Counted from the first letter of the stretch, positions 9,139 to 18,098 are shown. The stretch: DNA of 60,651 bases from Bacteroidota bacterium (GCA_018267575.1 JAFDYF010000003.1:1-60651); one strand, 5' to 3'. Program-made: numbers and translations. The notes: generated by a model not told the origin, from the letters alone.

Positions 9139-10056
9139 ATGATCCATCCAAATAGAAAAGCAATTATAGGATTGCTCTCACTGATCACTGTGTCAAAACC
9201 CCTCTTTAGCCAGGACCTACTGAAATTGGTGGATGATGGCAAGCCCAAAAGAGAACACGTTTCCAATGCCTTCAAATCTACCCGGGTAATCAGCGGTCAG
9301 TCGATGGAATTTCTGGGGCCTGGTGTATTGGATTTTCGCATCCTACACCGTTTTGGCCCCGTAAACACGGGAGTTACCAATTTATATGGATTCGATCAGG
9401 CACAGATGCGCATTGGATTGGATTATGGCCTTACCCGCAATATTATGTTTGGGGTGGGCAGAAGTACCTTGGGCAAGGAATTGGATGGGTTTTTAAAAAT
9501 CAGACCCATTTGGCAATCCAAAGGACCCGGCTCTATCCCATTTTCAATTGTGATGGTATCGGGCATTATGCTGGACCCCACCAAAGCACCGCCCACCGAT
9601 ACTTTGAAATTTCATTTTTATACTTCCAGACTGGCTTTTTATAATGGACTGATCATTGGGAAAAAATTCAATGAGCGGTTTAGCCTCCAGCTTACCCCAG
9701 AAATGGTACACCGCAACCTGGTGGATTCCGTGAATCAATCCAACGATGTTTATGCTTTGGGTATTGGTGCCCGTTATAAATTGTCCAACCGTGTTGCCTT
9801 TGTGGTGGACTATCATTATATCGCCTATGGTTTAAAATCTGGCACTTATACCAACCCCTTGTCCATTGGTTTTGATATTGAAACGGGTGGCCACGTTTTT
9901 CAATTACATTTCTCCAATAGCCAGGGCATGAACGAGCGGGCCTTATTACTAGGCACCACCAATAAATGGACAAATGGCGGTTATGCATTCGGGTTTAACC
10001 TGTCAAGGGTCTTTACTGTAAAAAAACCTAGGTCGCATGGAAGCAGTCAATGGTAA
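9139..10056 (+). CDS. DUF5777-family beta-barrel outer-membrane protein
   Basis: 305 aa with a signal peptide (about 1-25, cleaved near LFSQD). After a short linker come alternating beta strands rich in Gly and aromatics, with a typical stretch FLGPGVLDFRILHRFGPVN near residues 59-75 and LDYGLTRNIMFGVGR near 95-109. The family is recognised in Bacteroidota next to YceI and cytochrome-like genes; its function is unknown. It is the last member of the five-gene cluster (36 bp after YceI) and may be the outer-membrane component of whatever the lipoproteins do. Confidence 0.75.
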   Translation: MIHPNRKAIIGLLSLITVSKPLFSQDLLKLVDDGKPKREHVSNAFKSTRVISGQSMEFLGPGVLDFRILHRFGPVNTGVTNLYGFDQAQMRIGLDYGLTRNIMFGVGRSTLGKELDGFLKIRPIWQSKGPGSIPFSIVMVSGIMLDPTKAPPTDTLKFHFYTSRLAFYNGLIIGKKFNERFSLQLTPEMVHRNLVDSVNQSNDVYALGIGARYKLSNRVAFVVDYHYIAYGLKSGTYTNPLSIGFDIETGGHVFQLHFSNSQGMNERALLLGTTNKWTNGGYAFGFNLSRVFTVKKPRSHGSSQW

Positions 10057-10169
10057 TTTTTCAGCCGGTGTTTTAAAGGAATGCCAAATTAATGATAAGT
10101 TATTTCCAGTTCATCCATCGCATCTGAAAACATCGTTACTTTGGTTCAATTAAAATAAGCCGTTTCGTT

Positions 10170-11420
10170 TTGCCCAAATATTCCCTAACTGTAATTCTGC
10201 TATCGATTGCTGTTGGCATCCATCAAAACCTGGATGCGCAAATCATTGACCCGGATAAAAAATTAGCCATCGATTCCACTGGGCCTGATGCTTTCAAATA
10301 CTTTAAAAGCCAAAAAGACCTGATTGATATTGTGTATGGGATTTTGCACATGAATGCAGACCACCGTATTGATAGTACAGGAACTAAAAATACCAATGTA
10401 TATGTGTCGGCAGCACCCATTGTGGAATATACCATTGCCACCGGCTTTTCACCGGGCATTGCAGGCAACATTGCTTTTAAGACCAATGCTAAAGTAGAAA
10501 CAAACACGTCCTCTATTTTGGGAGCGGTTAAATACACCACCAAAAAACAATTTTTATTACCCATCCAGTCGTCGATTTGGACCAAAGGAAACAAATTCAA
10601 TTTTCTCGGCGACCTTCGCTTCCTGAATTATCCGCAGGATACTTATGGTTTCGGGAGCCTTACCAGTTTGTCCGATAAATATATTGTGAATTATAAATAC
10701 CTCCGCTTTTATGAGTTTGTACTGAAAAATATACGCAAAAATTTATATGCAGGGATCGGTTACCAATTGGACTATCATTGGGAAATCAGGGAATTGGGCC
10801 TGGCCCCAGGACGGGTGACCGATTTTCAAAAATATGGTTTTTCGCAAAGCTCTACATCCTCCGGCATTGCTTTTCAAATGGTATATGATTCCCGCGAAAA
10901 CGCCATCAACCCGGAGGGAGGAAAATTTTATGCCAACCTACAGTTCCATCAGGACAGCAAGCTGCTGGGTGCCAGCAATAACTGGAACTCCCTGCTCATC
11001 GATGTTAGAAAATACATTAAAATGCCCCACAAAAATGTAATGGCATTTTGGTTCTATGGCGTATTCACTTTAAGCGGCAACCCTCCTTATCTAGACCTTA
11101 CCGGCACAGGCATGGACAACCTGAACAATACAGGAAGAGGTTATGAACAAGGGCGATTTATTGGGAAAAAAATGGTTGACTTGGAAGCAGAATACCGATT
11201 TGGCCTCAGTAAAAATGGATTGATTGGCGCAGTGATCTTTGCCAATGCGGCATCGGTATCCGAACTACAGAGCAACCAGTTTGCGGCAGTACAGCCCGGG
11301 GTGGGCATCGGGCTTCGCATCAAGTTCAACAAATTTTCCCGAACCAATGCCTGTATCGATTATGGAGTGGGCACCAGGGGGTCGCGAGGTTTTGTGGGCA
11401 ACCTAGGTGAAGTATTTTAA
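10170..11420 (+). CDS. BamA/TamA-family (surface antigen D15-like) outer-membrane protein
   Basis: 416 aa, signal peptide about 1-23 (ending LDAQ). The barrel part carries the D15-type pattern: AFQMVYDSRENAINPEGGKF near the middle, then strands and a C-terminal GVGIGLRIKFNKFSRTNACIDYG motif. No POTRA domains are seen, so it is a barrel-only member rather than BamA itself; such proteins in Bacteroidota may export lipids or small proteins. The start is a TTG at 10170; no ATG is available that keeps the signal peptide. A near-consensus promoter box (TTACTTTG, 10136-10143) lies 27 nt upstream, so it is probably transcribed separately from the YceI cluster. Confidence 0.8.
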   Translation: MPKYSLTVILLSIAVGIHQNLDAQIIDPDKKLAIDSTGPDAFKYFKSQKDLIDIVYGILHMNADHRIDSTGTKNTNVYVSAAPIVEYTIATGFSPGIAGNIAFKTNAKVETNTSSILGAVKYTTKKQFLLPIQSSIWTKGNKFNFLGDLRFLNYPQDTYGFGSLTSLSDKYIVNYKYLRFYEFVLKNIRKNLYAGIGYQLDYHWEIRELGLAPGRVTDFQKYGFSQSSTSSGIAFQMVYDSRENAINPEGGKFYANLQFHQDSKLLGASNNWNSLLIDVRKYIKMPHKNVMAFWFYGVFTLSGNPPYLDLTGTGMDNLNNTGRGYEQGRFIGKKMVDLEAEYRFGLSKNGLIGAVIFANAASVSELQSNQFAAVQPGVGIGLRIKFNKFSRTNACIDYGVGTRGSRGFVGNLGEVF

Positions 11421-11535
11421 CCCATTGGCAACCAACAATGTTTTTATGTCGTACACATATTTAACCAATAATTAATATCCATTTTGATTTTTATCAGTAA
11501 TGGTTACCTTCCTTTATCATTTGGAATATATCTAA

Positions 11536-12102
11536 TTGGAACATCTTATATATCTGCTTTCGGAGTATAAATACTTACTACTATTTCCACTTGCAATCGT
11601 AGAGGGGCCCATTATCGCTGTTATCGCAGGCTTTTTGTGCATCACCCATTTGCTGAATCCTTTCCTTGCCTACCCAATCATTGTGTTGGGCGATATCACG
11701 GGCGATTCCATCTGTTATATGTTTGGCCGCTGGGGAGTACCAAACTTTATCAAAAAAATCAGTAACTGGTTTGGGCTGAACGCAGAAAAACTGGGGAGGG
11801 TCAAAATCTTTTTTGACACACACCCGATCCGTACCATTTCCTTATCAAAAATCACTTTGGGGATTGGAGTGGCGGGCATTTATCTTGCGGGGAATTCCAG
11901 AATACCCTACCCTAAATTTCTGAGGGTCTGTTTGGCAACCTCTGCCATCCAATATATTTTTTATCTGGGCATCGGGCTATTGTTTGGGGATGCCTATATA
12001 CAGATCAACCGTTACCTCAACTATTTTGCTTCCATTACCATCTTATCCGCCCTGGCTATCGTTTTATTCATCTTAATTAGAAAAATGCTCAAAAAAATAT
12101 GA
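11536..12102 (+). CDS. DedA-family membrane protein
   Basis: 188 aa with about five membrane helices. The N-terminal VEGPIIAVIAGFL segment matches the conserved DedA re-entrant region (acidic residue, Pro and Gly), followed by a GDITGDSICYMFGRWG segment and a C-terminal IPYPKFLRVCL-type segment. DedA proteins flip undecaprenyl phosphate or phospholipids. The start is a TTG at 11536. Its stop overlaps the next start by four bases (ATGA at 12099-12102), so it is translationally coupled to the glycosyltransferase; a lipid-carrier recycling protein coupled to a glycosyltransferase makes functional sense. Confidence 0.78.
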   Translation: MEHLIYLLSEYKYLLLFPLAIVEGPIIAVIAGFLCITHLLNPFLAYPIIVLGDITGDSICYMFGRWGVPNFIKKISNWFGLNAEKLGRVKIFFDTHPIRTISLSKITLGIGVAGIYLAGNSRIPYPKFLRVCLATSAIQYIFYLGIGLLFGDAYIQINRYLNYFASITILSALAIVLFILIRKMLKKI

Positions 12103-13301
12103 GAATTCTTTTTGTATCTGACACCTACTATCCACATATCAATGGAGTATATTATTTTGTTTGCCGGATAGGGCCACTTTTGCAAGAGAAAGGACATCAG
12201 GTGGCGGTAATCGCACCATCAGAAACCACCCATCTGTCGCATAAAAAAATTGATGGGCTCGATGTGTATGGGGTGCCTTCGCTTCCCGTATTGTATTATC
12301 CCAAAGTACGTTTTGCCATTCCGGTGAACCTAAAATCAAATGTAAAAAAACTGATAGAGCAATTCAAACCCGACATCATACATATACAAGATCATTTCCC
12401 AATTGGAAAAGCCGTAGTAGAGGTAAACAAAAAATGGGGGATCCCGATTATTGGCACCAACCATTTTATGCCCGAAAACCTTACAGCCATGCTGCGTTCA
12501 GAAACATGGAAGCGAAGGGTTACCCAAATTTTATGGTCAGGGTTTTCAAAAGTGTATAACCATCTTTCATTGGTGACCACCCCCACAGAAACTGGTGCCA
12601 ACTTGATAAGGTCAAGATTAAAACCTGAAGTGCTGGCTATTTCCAGCGGCATTGATCTGGAAATGTTCAACCCGCATGGTGATACTACTGAGGTAAGAAA
12701 AAAATATGCCATTCCCGATAAACCCATTCTATTGTATGTGGGCAGGGTGGACCCTGAAAAAAATCTGGATGAAGTGTTGCATGCAGTGGCGCTCGCATTG
12801 AAGAAAATCGATTTCCGTTTTGTGATTGTTGGAAAAGGGATAAAAAAAGCGGCACTGGAAAAATTGGCCATTGAATTGGGGATTGCCGATAGAGTAATTT
12901 TTACCGGCTTTGTGCCAGATGCCGATCTTCCCTATTTCTATAAAATGGGACGCAGCTTTATCATAGCGAGTATTGCAGAACTATTGAGCTTGGCCACATT
13001 GCAGGCAATGGCATCGGGCCTCCCCATTATTGCCGTGAATGCAGGAGCCCTGCACGAACTGGTAAGGGACCAATCCAATGGGTTCCTTTTTAAAAGCGGG
13101 GATATCCCTGCCATCGAACATTGTATTTGCGAAATCATCGAACGGGATGACTTGTTCAAAAAAATGAGCGAGAAAAGTCTTGAGTATATTGTAAAACATG
13201 ATATACGCAATACTTTACGATCTTTTGAAAAAATATATCAGTCTTCTTCAACAAAAGCAACACACAAGAAAATTATCCGAGTAGAGTTACAGAATGCATA
13301 A
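12099..13301 (+). CDS. GT4-family glycosyltransferase
   Basis: 400 aa, two Rossmann-like halves (GT-B). The N-terminal half starts RILFVSDTYYPHINGV, the signature of GDP-mannose or UDP-sugar dependent lipid glycosyltransferases; the C-terminal half has the donor-phosphate motif LLYVGRVDPEKNLDEV (about 211-226) and a SIAELLSLATLQAM stretch. In the usual EX7E motif the second Glu is Gln here (E294, Q302). Likely substrates are a membrane lipid or lipid-linked sugar, given homology to mannosyl- and sulfoquinovosyl-diacylglycerol synthases and the coupled DedA gene, but the sugar cannot be assigned. Confidence 0.85.
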   Translation: MRILFVSDTYYPHINGVYYFVCRIGPLLQEKGHQVAVIAPSETTHLSHKKIDGLDVYGVPSLPVLYYPKVRFAIPVNLKSNVKKLIEQFKPDIIHIQDHFPIGKAVVEVNKKWGIPIIGTNHFMPENLTAMLRSETWKRRVTQILWSGFSKVYNHLSLVTTPTETGANLIRSRLKPEVLAISSGIDLEMFNPHGDTTEVRKKYAIPDKPILLYVGRVDPEKNLDEVLHAVALALKKIDFRFVIVGKGIKKAALEKLAIELGIADRVIFTGFVPDADLPYFYKMGRSFIIASIAELLSLATLQAMASGLPIIAVNAGALHELVRDQSNGFLFKSGDIPAIEHCICEIIERDDLFKKMSEKSLEYIVKHDIRNTLRSFEKIYQSSSTKATHKKIIRVELQNA

Positions 13302-13722
13302 CATGCTGGATGATGCAAACCGCGACCGATTGCAATAGGCAATTACGAAGACCGATGGAAGAAGAAAACTTCTACAAATTTTCCACAACAAAAGCTCTGA
13401 GGAAAACCGCCAATTATTTTTCTTGAACCAGCTTATATTAAAAAAGTCATTGCTTGGCATGAAAATTGAAACAAAAAGGCATTACCTAAGTTATTACGAT
13501 GCGAATCGCTTTGCCTGTCATCTTATTTTTGATGAAATCCTTTTGGTACCTTTTATTGATTGGACTTATTGGAGTATCCCTCTTAATTAAAGTTTTGATT
13601 GGTATTAAAGGAAACCCTTTCGAGAAGATTATGGTTCCTTAACTTCCCAAGGGATTTACATTTACTTCTTCATCTGCAGGAATCCCCTGTAGCATTTATC
13701 TTTTACTTTACTCGATTTGAAA
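13302..13722. other. Gene-poor spacer with a small open frame
   Basis: Between a plus-strand glycosyltransferase and the minus-strand serine dehydratase. The only notable frame is an ATG ORF of 43 aa at 13459-13590, listed separately. Shorter open stretches before it do not join in one frame, which suggests remnants rather than a working gene. Confidence 0.4.
13459..13590 (+). CDS. Possible small protein or gene fragment (43 aa)
   Basis: An ATG frame encoding 43 residues, beginning MKIETKRHYLSYYDANRF and ending in a hydrophobic, Trp-containing tail (VPFIDWTYWSIPLN). The composition is protein-like, but no family is recognised, no clear ribosome-binding site or promoter is present, and flanking sequence does not extend it. 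It may be a genuine small membrane-associated protein or the head of a decayed gene. Confidence 0.2.
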   Translation: MKIETKRHYLSYYDANRFACHLIFDEILLVPFIDWTYWSIPLN

Positions 13723-15150
13723 TTAGCATTCACTCAAGCTGATGGGAATATGTACAGCCAAACCACCATCGGAAGTTTCCTTGTATTTGCTGTTCATATC
13801 CAGCGCAGTGTCCCACATAGTGCAGATCACATCATCCAGCGAAACCTTTGCAAAATCTGGTGTGCTTTGTAAAGCAAGCTGACTGGCGGTGATGGCTTTG
13901 ATAGCACCCATGGTATTGCGCTCAATGCAAGGCACTTGTACCAGACCAGCAATCGGATCGCAGGTGAGGCCCAAATGATGCTCCATGGCTATCTCAGCGG
14001 CCATCAAGGCCTGTCGCTGGGTGCCACCCATACACTCTGTAAGTGCGGCTGCAGCCATGGCAGAAGAAACGCCGATTTCGGCCTGGCAACCACCCATTGC
14101 TGCAGAAATCGTGGCCCCTTTTTTGAAAATACTACCAATCTCGGCGGCAGTGAGCATAAACTGGATGATCTTTTCATTTCTATCCCCATCACAAAACACG
14201 ACAAAATATTGTAGTACTGCCGGTATCACTCCTGCCGCTCCGTTGGTGGGTGCAGTCACCACTCGCCCGAAAGAAGCATTTTCCTCGTTCACCGCCAAGG
14301 CAAAACAACTCACCCAATCCAATGTATATTTAAAATCATTTCCCTTTTCGCGGATAGAGTCAATCCAGGATTCATAGTTTTTGTATTCCTTATCGCCCAA
14401 CAATTTTTTATTGAGGTGGGCCGCCCTTCTTTTCACATTCAGTCCCCCGGGCAGTTGTCCTAGGGTATGGGAGCCTTTATACATGCAATCCTTCATCACC
14501 CGCCAAATATCGAGCAGTCCTTTCTTGATATCAGCTTCCGAGCGCCAGGCCATTTCATTTTCCATTACCACTTCGCTAATGCCCATACCCGTTTTCATGC
14601 ACCAATGCAACAGTTCATTGGCATTATCGATGGGGAAGGGCAATTGAATGTTCATATTTCCCGTTTCCTCCTCCCCTTCTTTTTTTACAAAGCCCCCGCC
14701 AATAGAATAATAGGTTTCAGCCAACTTTTCACCATCACTAAAATCGGCCAGAAAACTAACGGCATTGGGATGGTATGGGAGACTTTCTGTATACAAAAAA
14801 TGGATATCCTGCTCGGGGCTAAATGAAATTTCATACTCATTGTGCAGCCATATTTTTTGGGATGAACGGATCCCCTCTATTTTTTTATGTAGCAGGTCCA
14901 CCTCAAAACTTACCGGGTCATCACCGCTGAGCCCAAGCTGGATGGCAATATCGGTGCCATGGCCCTTACCCGTTTTTGCCAGCGACCCGTATAGTAATAC
15001 TTCAACCCTCTTGATTTCTTTTAGATTTTTTATTTTCTGAATGGAGGATAGGAATCGCTGCGCCGCCCGCCAGGGCCCTAATGTATGGGAACTGGAGGGA
15101 CCAATCCCAATTTTGAAAATATCAAATACCGATATGGATTCGTGAGGCAA
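13723..15150 (-). CDS. sdaA: L-serine ammonia-lyase (L-serine dehydratase), iron-sulfur type
   Basis: Deaminates L-serine to pyruvate and ammonia in the cytoplasm with a [4Fe-4S] cluster. Single-chain type with the N-terminal beta domain ([16 protein letters not shown]) and C-terminal alpha domain. Cluster ligands are visible as C355, C397 and C408, with the 42 and 11 residue spacing of the characterised enzymes. The start is a TTG at 15150 (475 aa). The longer frame from a TTG at 15168 is unlikely because that TTG is the end of an exact TAATTTTG promoter box; from 15150 the protein starts close to the usual [10 protein letters not shown] beginning. Monocistronic. Confidence 0.92.
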   Translation of the reverse strand: MPHESISVFDIFKIGIGPSSSHTLGPWRAAQRFLSSIQKIKNLKEIKRVEVLLYGSLAKTGKGHGTDIAIQLGLSGDDPVSFEVDLLHKKIEGIRSSQKIWLHNEYEISFSPEQDIHFLYTESLPYHPNAVSFLADFSDGEKLAETYYSIGGGFVKKEGEEETGNMNIQLPFPIDNANELLHWCMKTGMGISEVVMENEMAWRSEADIKKGLLDIWRVMKDCMYKGSHTLGQLPGGLNVKRRAAHLNKKLLGDKEYKNYESWIDSIREKGNDFKYTLDWVSCFALAVNEENASFGRVVTAPTNGAAGVIPAVLQYFVVFCDGDRNEKIIQFMLTAAEIGSIFKKGATISAAMGGCQAEIGVSSAMAAAALTECMGGTQRQALMAAEIAMEHHLGLTCDPIAGLVQVPCIERNTMGAIKAITASQLALQSTPDFAKVSLDDVICTMWDTALDMNSKYKETSDGGLAVHIPISLSEC

Positions 15151-15165
15151 GAAATAGTCTTTTGG

Positions 15166-15173
15166 CAAAATTA
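15166..15173 (-). promoter_or_regulatory. -7 promoter box of sdaA
   Basis: Minus-strand TAATTTTG, an exact TAnnTTTG match. Its last three bases are the TTG of the longest possible sdaA frame, so that start cannot be used by a transcript beginning downstream; this places the start at the TTG at 15150 and leaves a very short leader. Confidence 0.6.
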
Positions 15174-15270
15174 AAGAAAATGGGGCTGAGCGAAGGCATA
15201 TGATCCCTCATTTTCCGATTCTCGTAATTTATATAATTGTTTTGAAGGCCAATATGCAGCTATTTCAAAA

Positions 15271-15299
15271 CAAAAAAGCCCCGGAAGGAAATCCGGGGC
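15271..15299 (-). terminator. Rho-independent terminator after the FKBP lipoprotein gene
   Basis: Arms GCCCCGGA (15278-15285) and TCCGGGGC (15292-15299) pair perfectly around a six-base loop; on the minus strand the stem is followed by six Ts (15277-15272). It lies 28 bp after the FKBP stop and before the sdaA promoter. Confidence 0.85.
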
Positions 15300-15326
15300 C
15301 GTGTAGCAGGTAGTTAATAGTTACGG

Positions 15327-15821
15327 TTACTGAACATTAACGAGGTTAATATCGAAAATCAATATTGAATTAGCTGGTATCACCACTACCCCATTGGCAT
15401 TGGTCTCTGCAGTACTACCGTAGCCCAATGTGGGGGGAATATATAATTTTATCTCTCCTCCTTTTGATATTAGTGGTAGCCCCTGCTTCCATCCCGATAT
15501 CAAAGCACCCAATGTAAATAGGGCCCCTGTTTCTTGATCGAACACCGAACCATCGGTCAACCGCCCCGAATAACTGACGGTTATTTTGGAACAAACACCT
15601 GGGGCTGAACCAGCACCTGGACTTACCACGCTATAATAAAAGCCCGCAGGATCCATGGTTGCCGTAATACCCATTGAGTCAATATAGTGTTTTACAGCAA
15701 GTTGCTCCACACTGGGTGCAGTTACAATGGTATTGCCATAACTACAGCCCGAATCTTTTTTGAAACACGAAAAAAAACAAAGGGAAACGGTCAAAAACGC
15801 AAATGAAACTATTTTTTGCAT
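15327..15821 (-). CDS. FKBP-type peptidyl-prolyl isomerase lipoprotein
   Basis: Catalyses proline cis-trans isomerisation, helping proteins fold outside the cytoplasm. Start moved to the ATG at 15821 (164 aa), which gives a direct lipoprotein signal (FFSC, Cys19); the longer frame adds 14 residues before it. The FKBP domain covers about 70-164: VSYSGRLTDGSVFDQ, a GALISGWKQGLPLISKGGEIKLYIPP core and IPANSILIFDINLVNV at the end. Short and with no dimerisation domain, it is one of three FKBP domains in the window. Confidence 0.88.
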   Translation of the reverse strand: MQKIVSFAFLTVSLCFFSCFKKDSGCSYGNTIVTAPSVEQLAVKHYIDSMGITATMDPAGFYYSVVSPGAGSAPGVCSKITVSYSGRLTDGSVFDQETGALFTLGALISGWKQGLPLISKGGEIKLYIPPTLGYGSTAETNANGVVVIPANSILIFDINLVNVQ

Positions 15822-15894
15822 GCAAAAAATTTGGCCAGGATAGATACTTTGGGAATAAGACAACCCATCATTTCATAATGCTGCAATGGAATGA

Positions 15895-16236
15895 CTATTT
15901 TTTTTCAAGATTTTCAGCTTTTTTTTCACGGGCCTGTCTGGCCAGTAATTCACGGTAATGCTGTTCCCTGATATCCCATTGGTGCTTTTTGGAGAAAATC
16001 GCTATAAATGCAATGATCAGCAGCATGGCAACAATCAAAACCCCAGGATTGAAGCTGGGTGTATTGGAAACCATGGCGGCCTGCTTGTCCCATCCAGAAA
16101 AAAAACTGATACATATCGGGATGGCAAATAATAAGCCTATTGGAATGCCAACCAGAAACTGCTTGAATGTTTTCTTTTGTTTGTCCCTGTTCAATTCCCA
16201 GTATTCCAAAAACTGGTTGTCCTCATCACTTAGCAT
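15895..16236 (-). CDS. Small membrane protein of unknown function
   Basis: 113 aa. An acidic/basic N-terminus (MLSDEDNQFLEYWELNRDK) precedes two membrane helices at about 27-47 and 66-86, separated by a short polar loop; the C-terminal 25 residues are charged and Ala/Glu/Lys-rich, likely cytoplasmic helix. No family is recognised beyond this general pattern, which is common in Chitinophagaceae. It has its own promoter (exact -7 box at 16251-16258) and a 14-nt leader. Not obviously linked to the FKBP gene downstream. Confidence 0.65.
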   Translation of the reverse strand: MLSDEDNQFLEYWELNRDKQKKTFKQFLVGIPIGLLFAIPICISFFSGWDKQAAMVSNTPSFNPGVLIVAMLLIIAFIAIFSKKHQWDIREQHYRELLARQAREKKAENLEKK

Positions 16237-16250
16237 AATGGTTTTATTTA

Positions 16251-16258
16251 CAAAGTTA
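16251..16258 (-). promoter_or_regulatory. -7 promoter box of the small membrane protein gene
   Basis: Minus-strand TAACTTTG, an exact TAnnTTTG match, 14 nt upstream of the ATG at 16236. Confidence 0.55.
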
Positions 16259-16364
16259 GGGTGATATCATCTAACCATTTAGAACAAGTAATCGTCCTAA
16301 TAAATTCTTTTGCATTGTTTTGTGATTAAAAAAATCCCTAAATTGCATAATAAATCCATTCATT

Positions 16365-17282
16365 TTGAAATTACCCCAACTGCTTGCGCACTATTTGTAC
16401 AAAAACAAGAGCTTATCACTCCCTGGTTTGGGGGTGTTTAGTTTAGACCCATCTACCATCATTCCCCAAGAATTGGTATCGAGTGAGCCTGAAACCATTC
16501 CGGGTATTCATTTTGAAAATACCTTGGTGCAACGCCCCGAGGAATCGCTGATCGAGTTCCTACATCTGTATACTGGCAAAATGAAACCGCTGGCCGCATC
16601 CGATCTTGAATCTTATTTAAATTTAGGCATACAGCTCATCAATATTGGCAAGCCATTTCATTTGGAAGGCATCGGTTCCGTTTATCGGAACAATGATAAC
16701 AAATTTGAATTTCAGCCCGGCGAGTTCAGCTATGTAAAACTGGTACTCCCCGAAGTGGACCAACAGGATAATTCGGAAAAAAGAAAAACAAATTATGAAG
16801 CGCCCATCAAAGAAAACTTGACCCAACCTGTTTCGGCAAGAAGGGTTTTTATAGTCCTCGGCATTTTAGCTGGTATAGCGCTCATTGGATGGGGCGGCTA
16901 TAGTTTGTATAAAAAGAAAACAGCAGAAAACGGCAACCAAGATAATATTACCCTCGGTCAAGCTGACACCTCCTCGAGAACCAAGGATTCTTTGGCTTTG
17001 GTTGCACAGCAAACGGATTCTTTGAACAAAAGAAAGGAATTGGAAAAACTGGGTCTTGACACCAATAGCTATCGGTTTGTGATACTAGAGACTACCAATA
17101 GAAAAAGAGCGGAAAGAAGGTATCAACAATTGGCCTTATCATCATCAAAGGTGAAAATGGAAACAAAGGATTCCACTATTTTCAAAGTATATTTCCCCAT
17201 TTTAGCAATCTCCAAAGACACTTCAAAAATAAAAGATTCGCTAAATGCTTTTTTTGCCACCAAGACCTTTATTGAAAAATAA
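16365..17282 (+). CDS. HU-like domain protein with membrane helix and SPOR-like C-terminus
   Basis: 305 aa, TTG start at 16365. Residues about 1-130 resemble the HU/CCDC81-like N-terminal module of Bacteroidota (LSLPGLGVFSLDP near the start, then FHLEGIGSVYRNN); one membrane helix lies at about 160-180 (FIVLGILAGIALIGWGGYSL). The C-terminal 80 residues (YRFVILETTNRKRAERRYQQL onward) have the strand-helix pattern of a SPOR domain, which binds denuded peptidoglycan at division sites. So it probably links cytoplasm and cell wall at the septum. The assignment is from pattern only. Confidence 0.65.
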   Translation: MKLPQLLAHYLYKNKSLSLPGLGVFSLDPSTIIPQELVSSEPETIPGIHFENTLVQRPEESLIEFLHLYTGKMKPLAASDLESYLNLGIQLINIGKPFHLEGIGSVYRNNDNKFEFQPGEFSYVKLVLPEVDQQDNSEKRKTNYEAPIKENLTQPVSARRVFIVLGILAGIALIGWGGYSLYKKKTAENGNQDNITLGQADTSSRTKDSLALVAQQTDSLNKRKELEKLGLDTNSYRFVILETTNRKRAERRYQQLALSSSKVKMETKDSTIFKVYFPILAISKDTSKIKDSLNAFFATKTFIEK

Positions 17283-17531
17283 AATTTTAGCTACTACCCT
17301 GGCGTGAATATGCAGCCGAGCCTTGTGCAAGTGGGTATCTGTGCCCAGACAAGCAAACATGAAGGCATTCTCGTGATTTCATGGATGAACAAATAGGGGA
17401 CACAGATACGCCAACAATCCTTTACATGCTGCAGCTTAGTCAGAGTGGAAGTAAATTTGTTATTTTACCTTTTGTCAGAATCACAGATCAAACGGATTGA
17501 AAGATTACTCGGAACACTTTTATGCCAGTTT

Positions 17532-17970
17532 ATGCCAGAGTTAAAATATAAAGACATAACAGAAAAAATTATCGGGGCTTCTTTTGAAGTGCATAAGTTT
17601 CTTGGGAACGGGTTCCAAGAAGTAATATATCAACGTGCCTTAGCCTGGGAGTTCTCCAAAGCAGGACTAGGCTTTGCGAGAGAAATTGAGCAGGATATAT
17701 TTTATAAAGAACTTTCAGAGCCAATTGAAACAAGGAGATCTGATTTTATTAAGGAGAGCTGATTTTATTGTGGAAGGAAAAATATTGGTGGAACTGAAAG
17801 AAATCATCCAATTGGAAGATGTACATATTGCACAGGTCCTGATTTACCTGAAGGCATACAAGCTTGAAGTTGGCTTGCTGATCAATTTTGGGAGCAAAAG
17901 CCTGACCTTTAAAAGACTGGTTATTATGAAAACAAAATCAGTGGAATCTATTAATCAGTATAATCCGTGA
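17532..17970 (+). pseudogene. GxxExxY-family protein gene, frameshifted by a 19-bp tandem duplication
   Basis: The first part, from ATG 17532, reads ELKYKDITEKIIGASFEV and the family motif GFQEVIY (GxxExxY). It then breaks at two adjacent near-identical 19-bp copies (17732-17750 and 17751-17769, one mismatch), which shift the frame by one and give a stop at 17760-17762. Removing one copy restores one 139-codon frame that reads through RRADFIVEGKILVELKE, the usual family continuation, to the stop at 17968-17970. So this is a recent, single-event mutation and might be reversible by slippage. Function of the family is unknown; it often has a PD-(D/E)XK-like nuclease fold. A GTG-started longer frame begins at 17445. 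Confidence 0.85.
17732..17769 (+). repeat. 19-bp tandem duplication inside the GxxExxY gene
   Basis: Two head-to-tail copies: AAGGAGATCTGATTTTATT (17732-17750) and AAGGAGAGCTGATTTTATT (17751-17769), differing at one base. Length 19 is not a multiple of three, which explains the frameshift. The second copy has the codons that match the family (RRADF), so the first is the likely insert. Confidence 0.95.
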
Positions 17971-18000
17971 TTCAGTCAATATTCCTTTTTCTTCGTCGCA

Positions 18001-18098
18001 GTGGGGTCTGGCCCGCCGACCCCGCGTAATAAATGCCTAGCGAATCGACTGCTGGTGGAGCTATCGCACGGGTTTAGCGGCAACACCAGCGGCGATAG
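18001..18098. repeat. Hairpin and two interleaved inverted repeats
   Basis: GGGGTC (18003-18008) pairs with GACCCC (18018-18023). Next, GCTGGTG (18051-18057) can pair with CACCAGC (18084-18090), and CTATCGC (18061-18067) with GCGATAG (18092-18098). The last two pairs cross each other, the layout of an H-type pseudoknot. The unit lies in the spacer after the broken GxxExxY gene and just past the amidohydrolase stop, and is much more GC-rich than its surroundings. It could be a dispersed repeat, a structured RNA end or a terminator-like element of the minus-strand operon. Confidence 0.6.
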
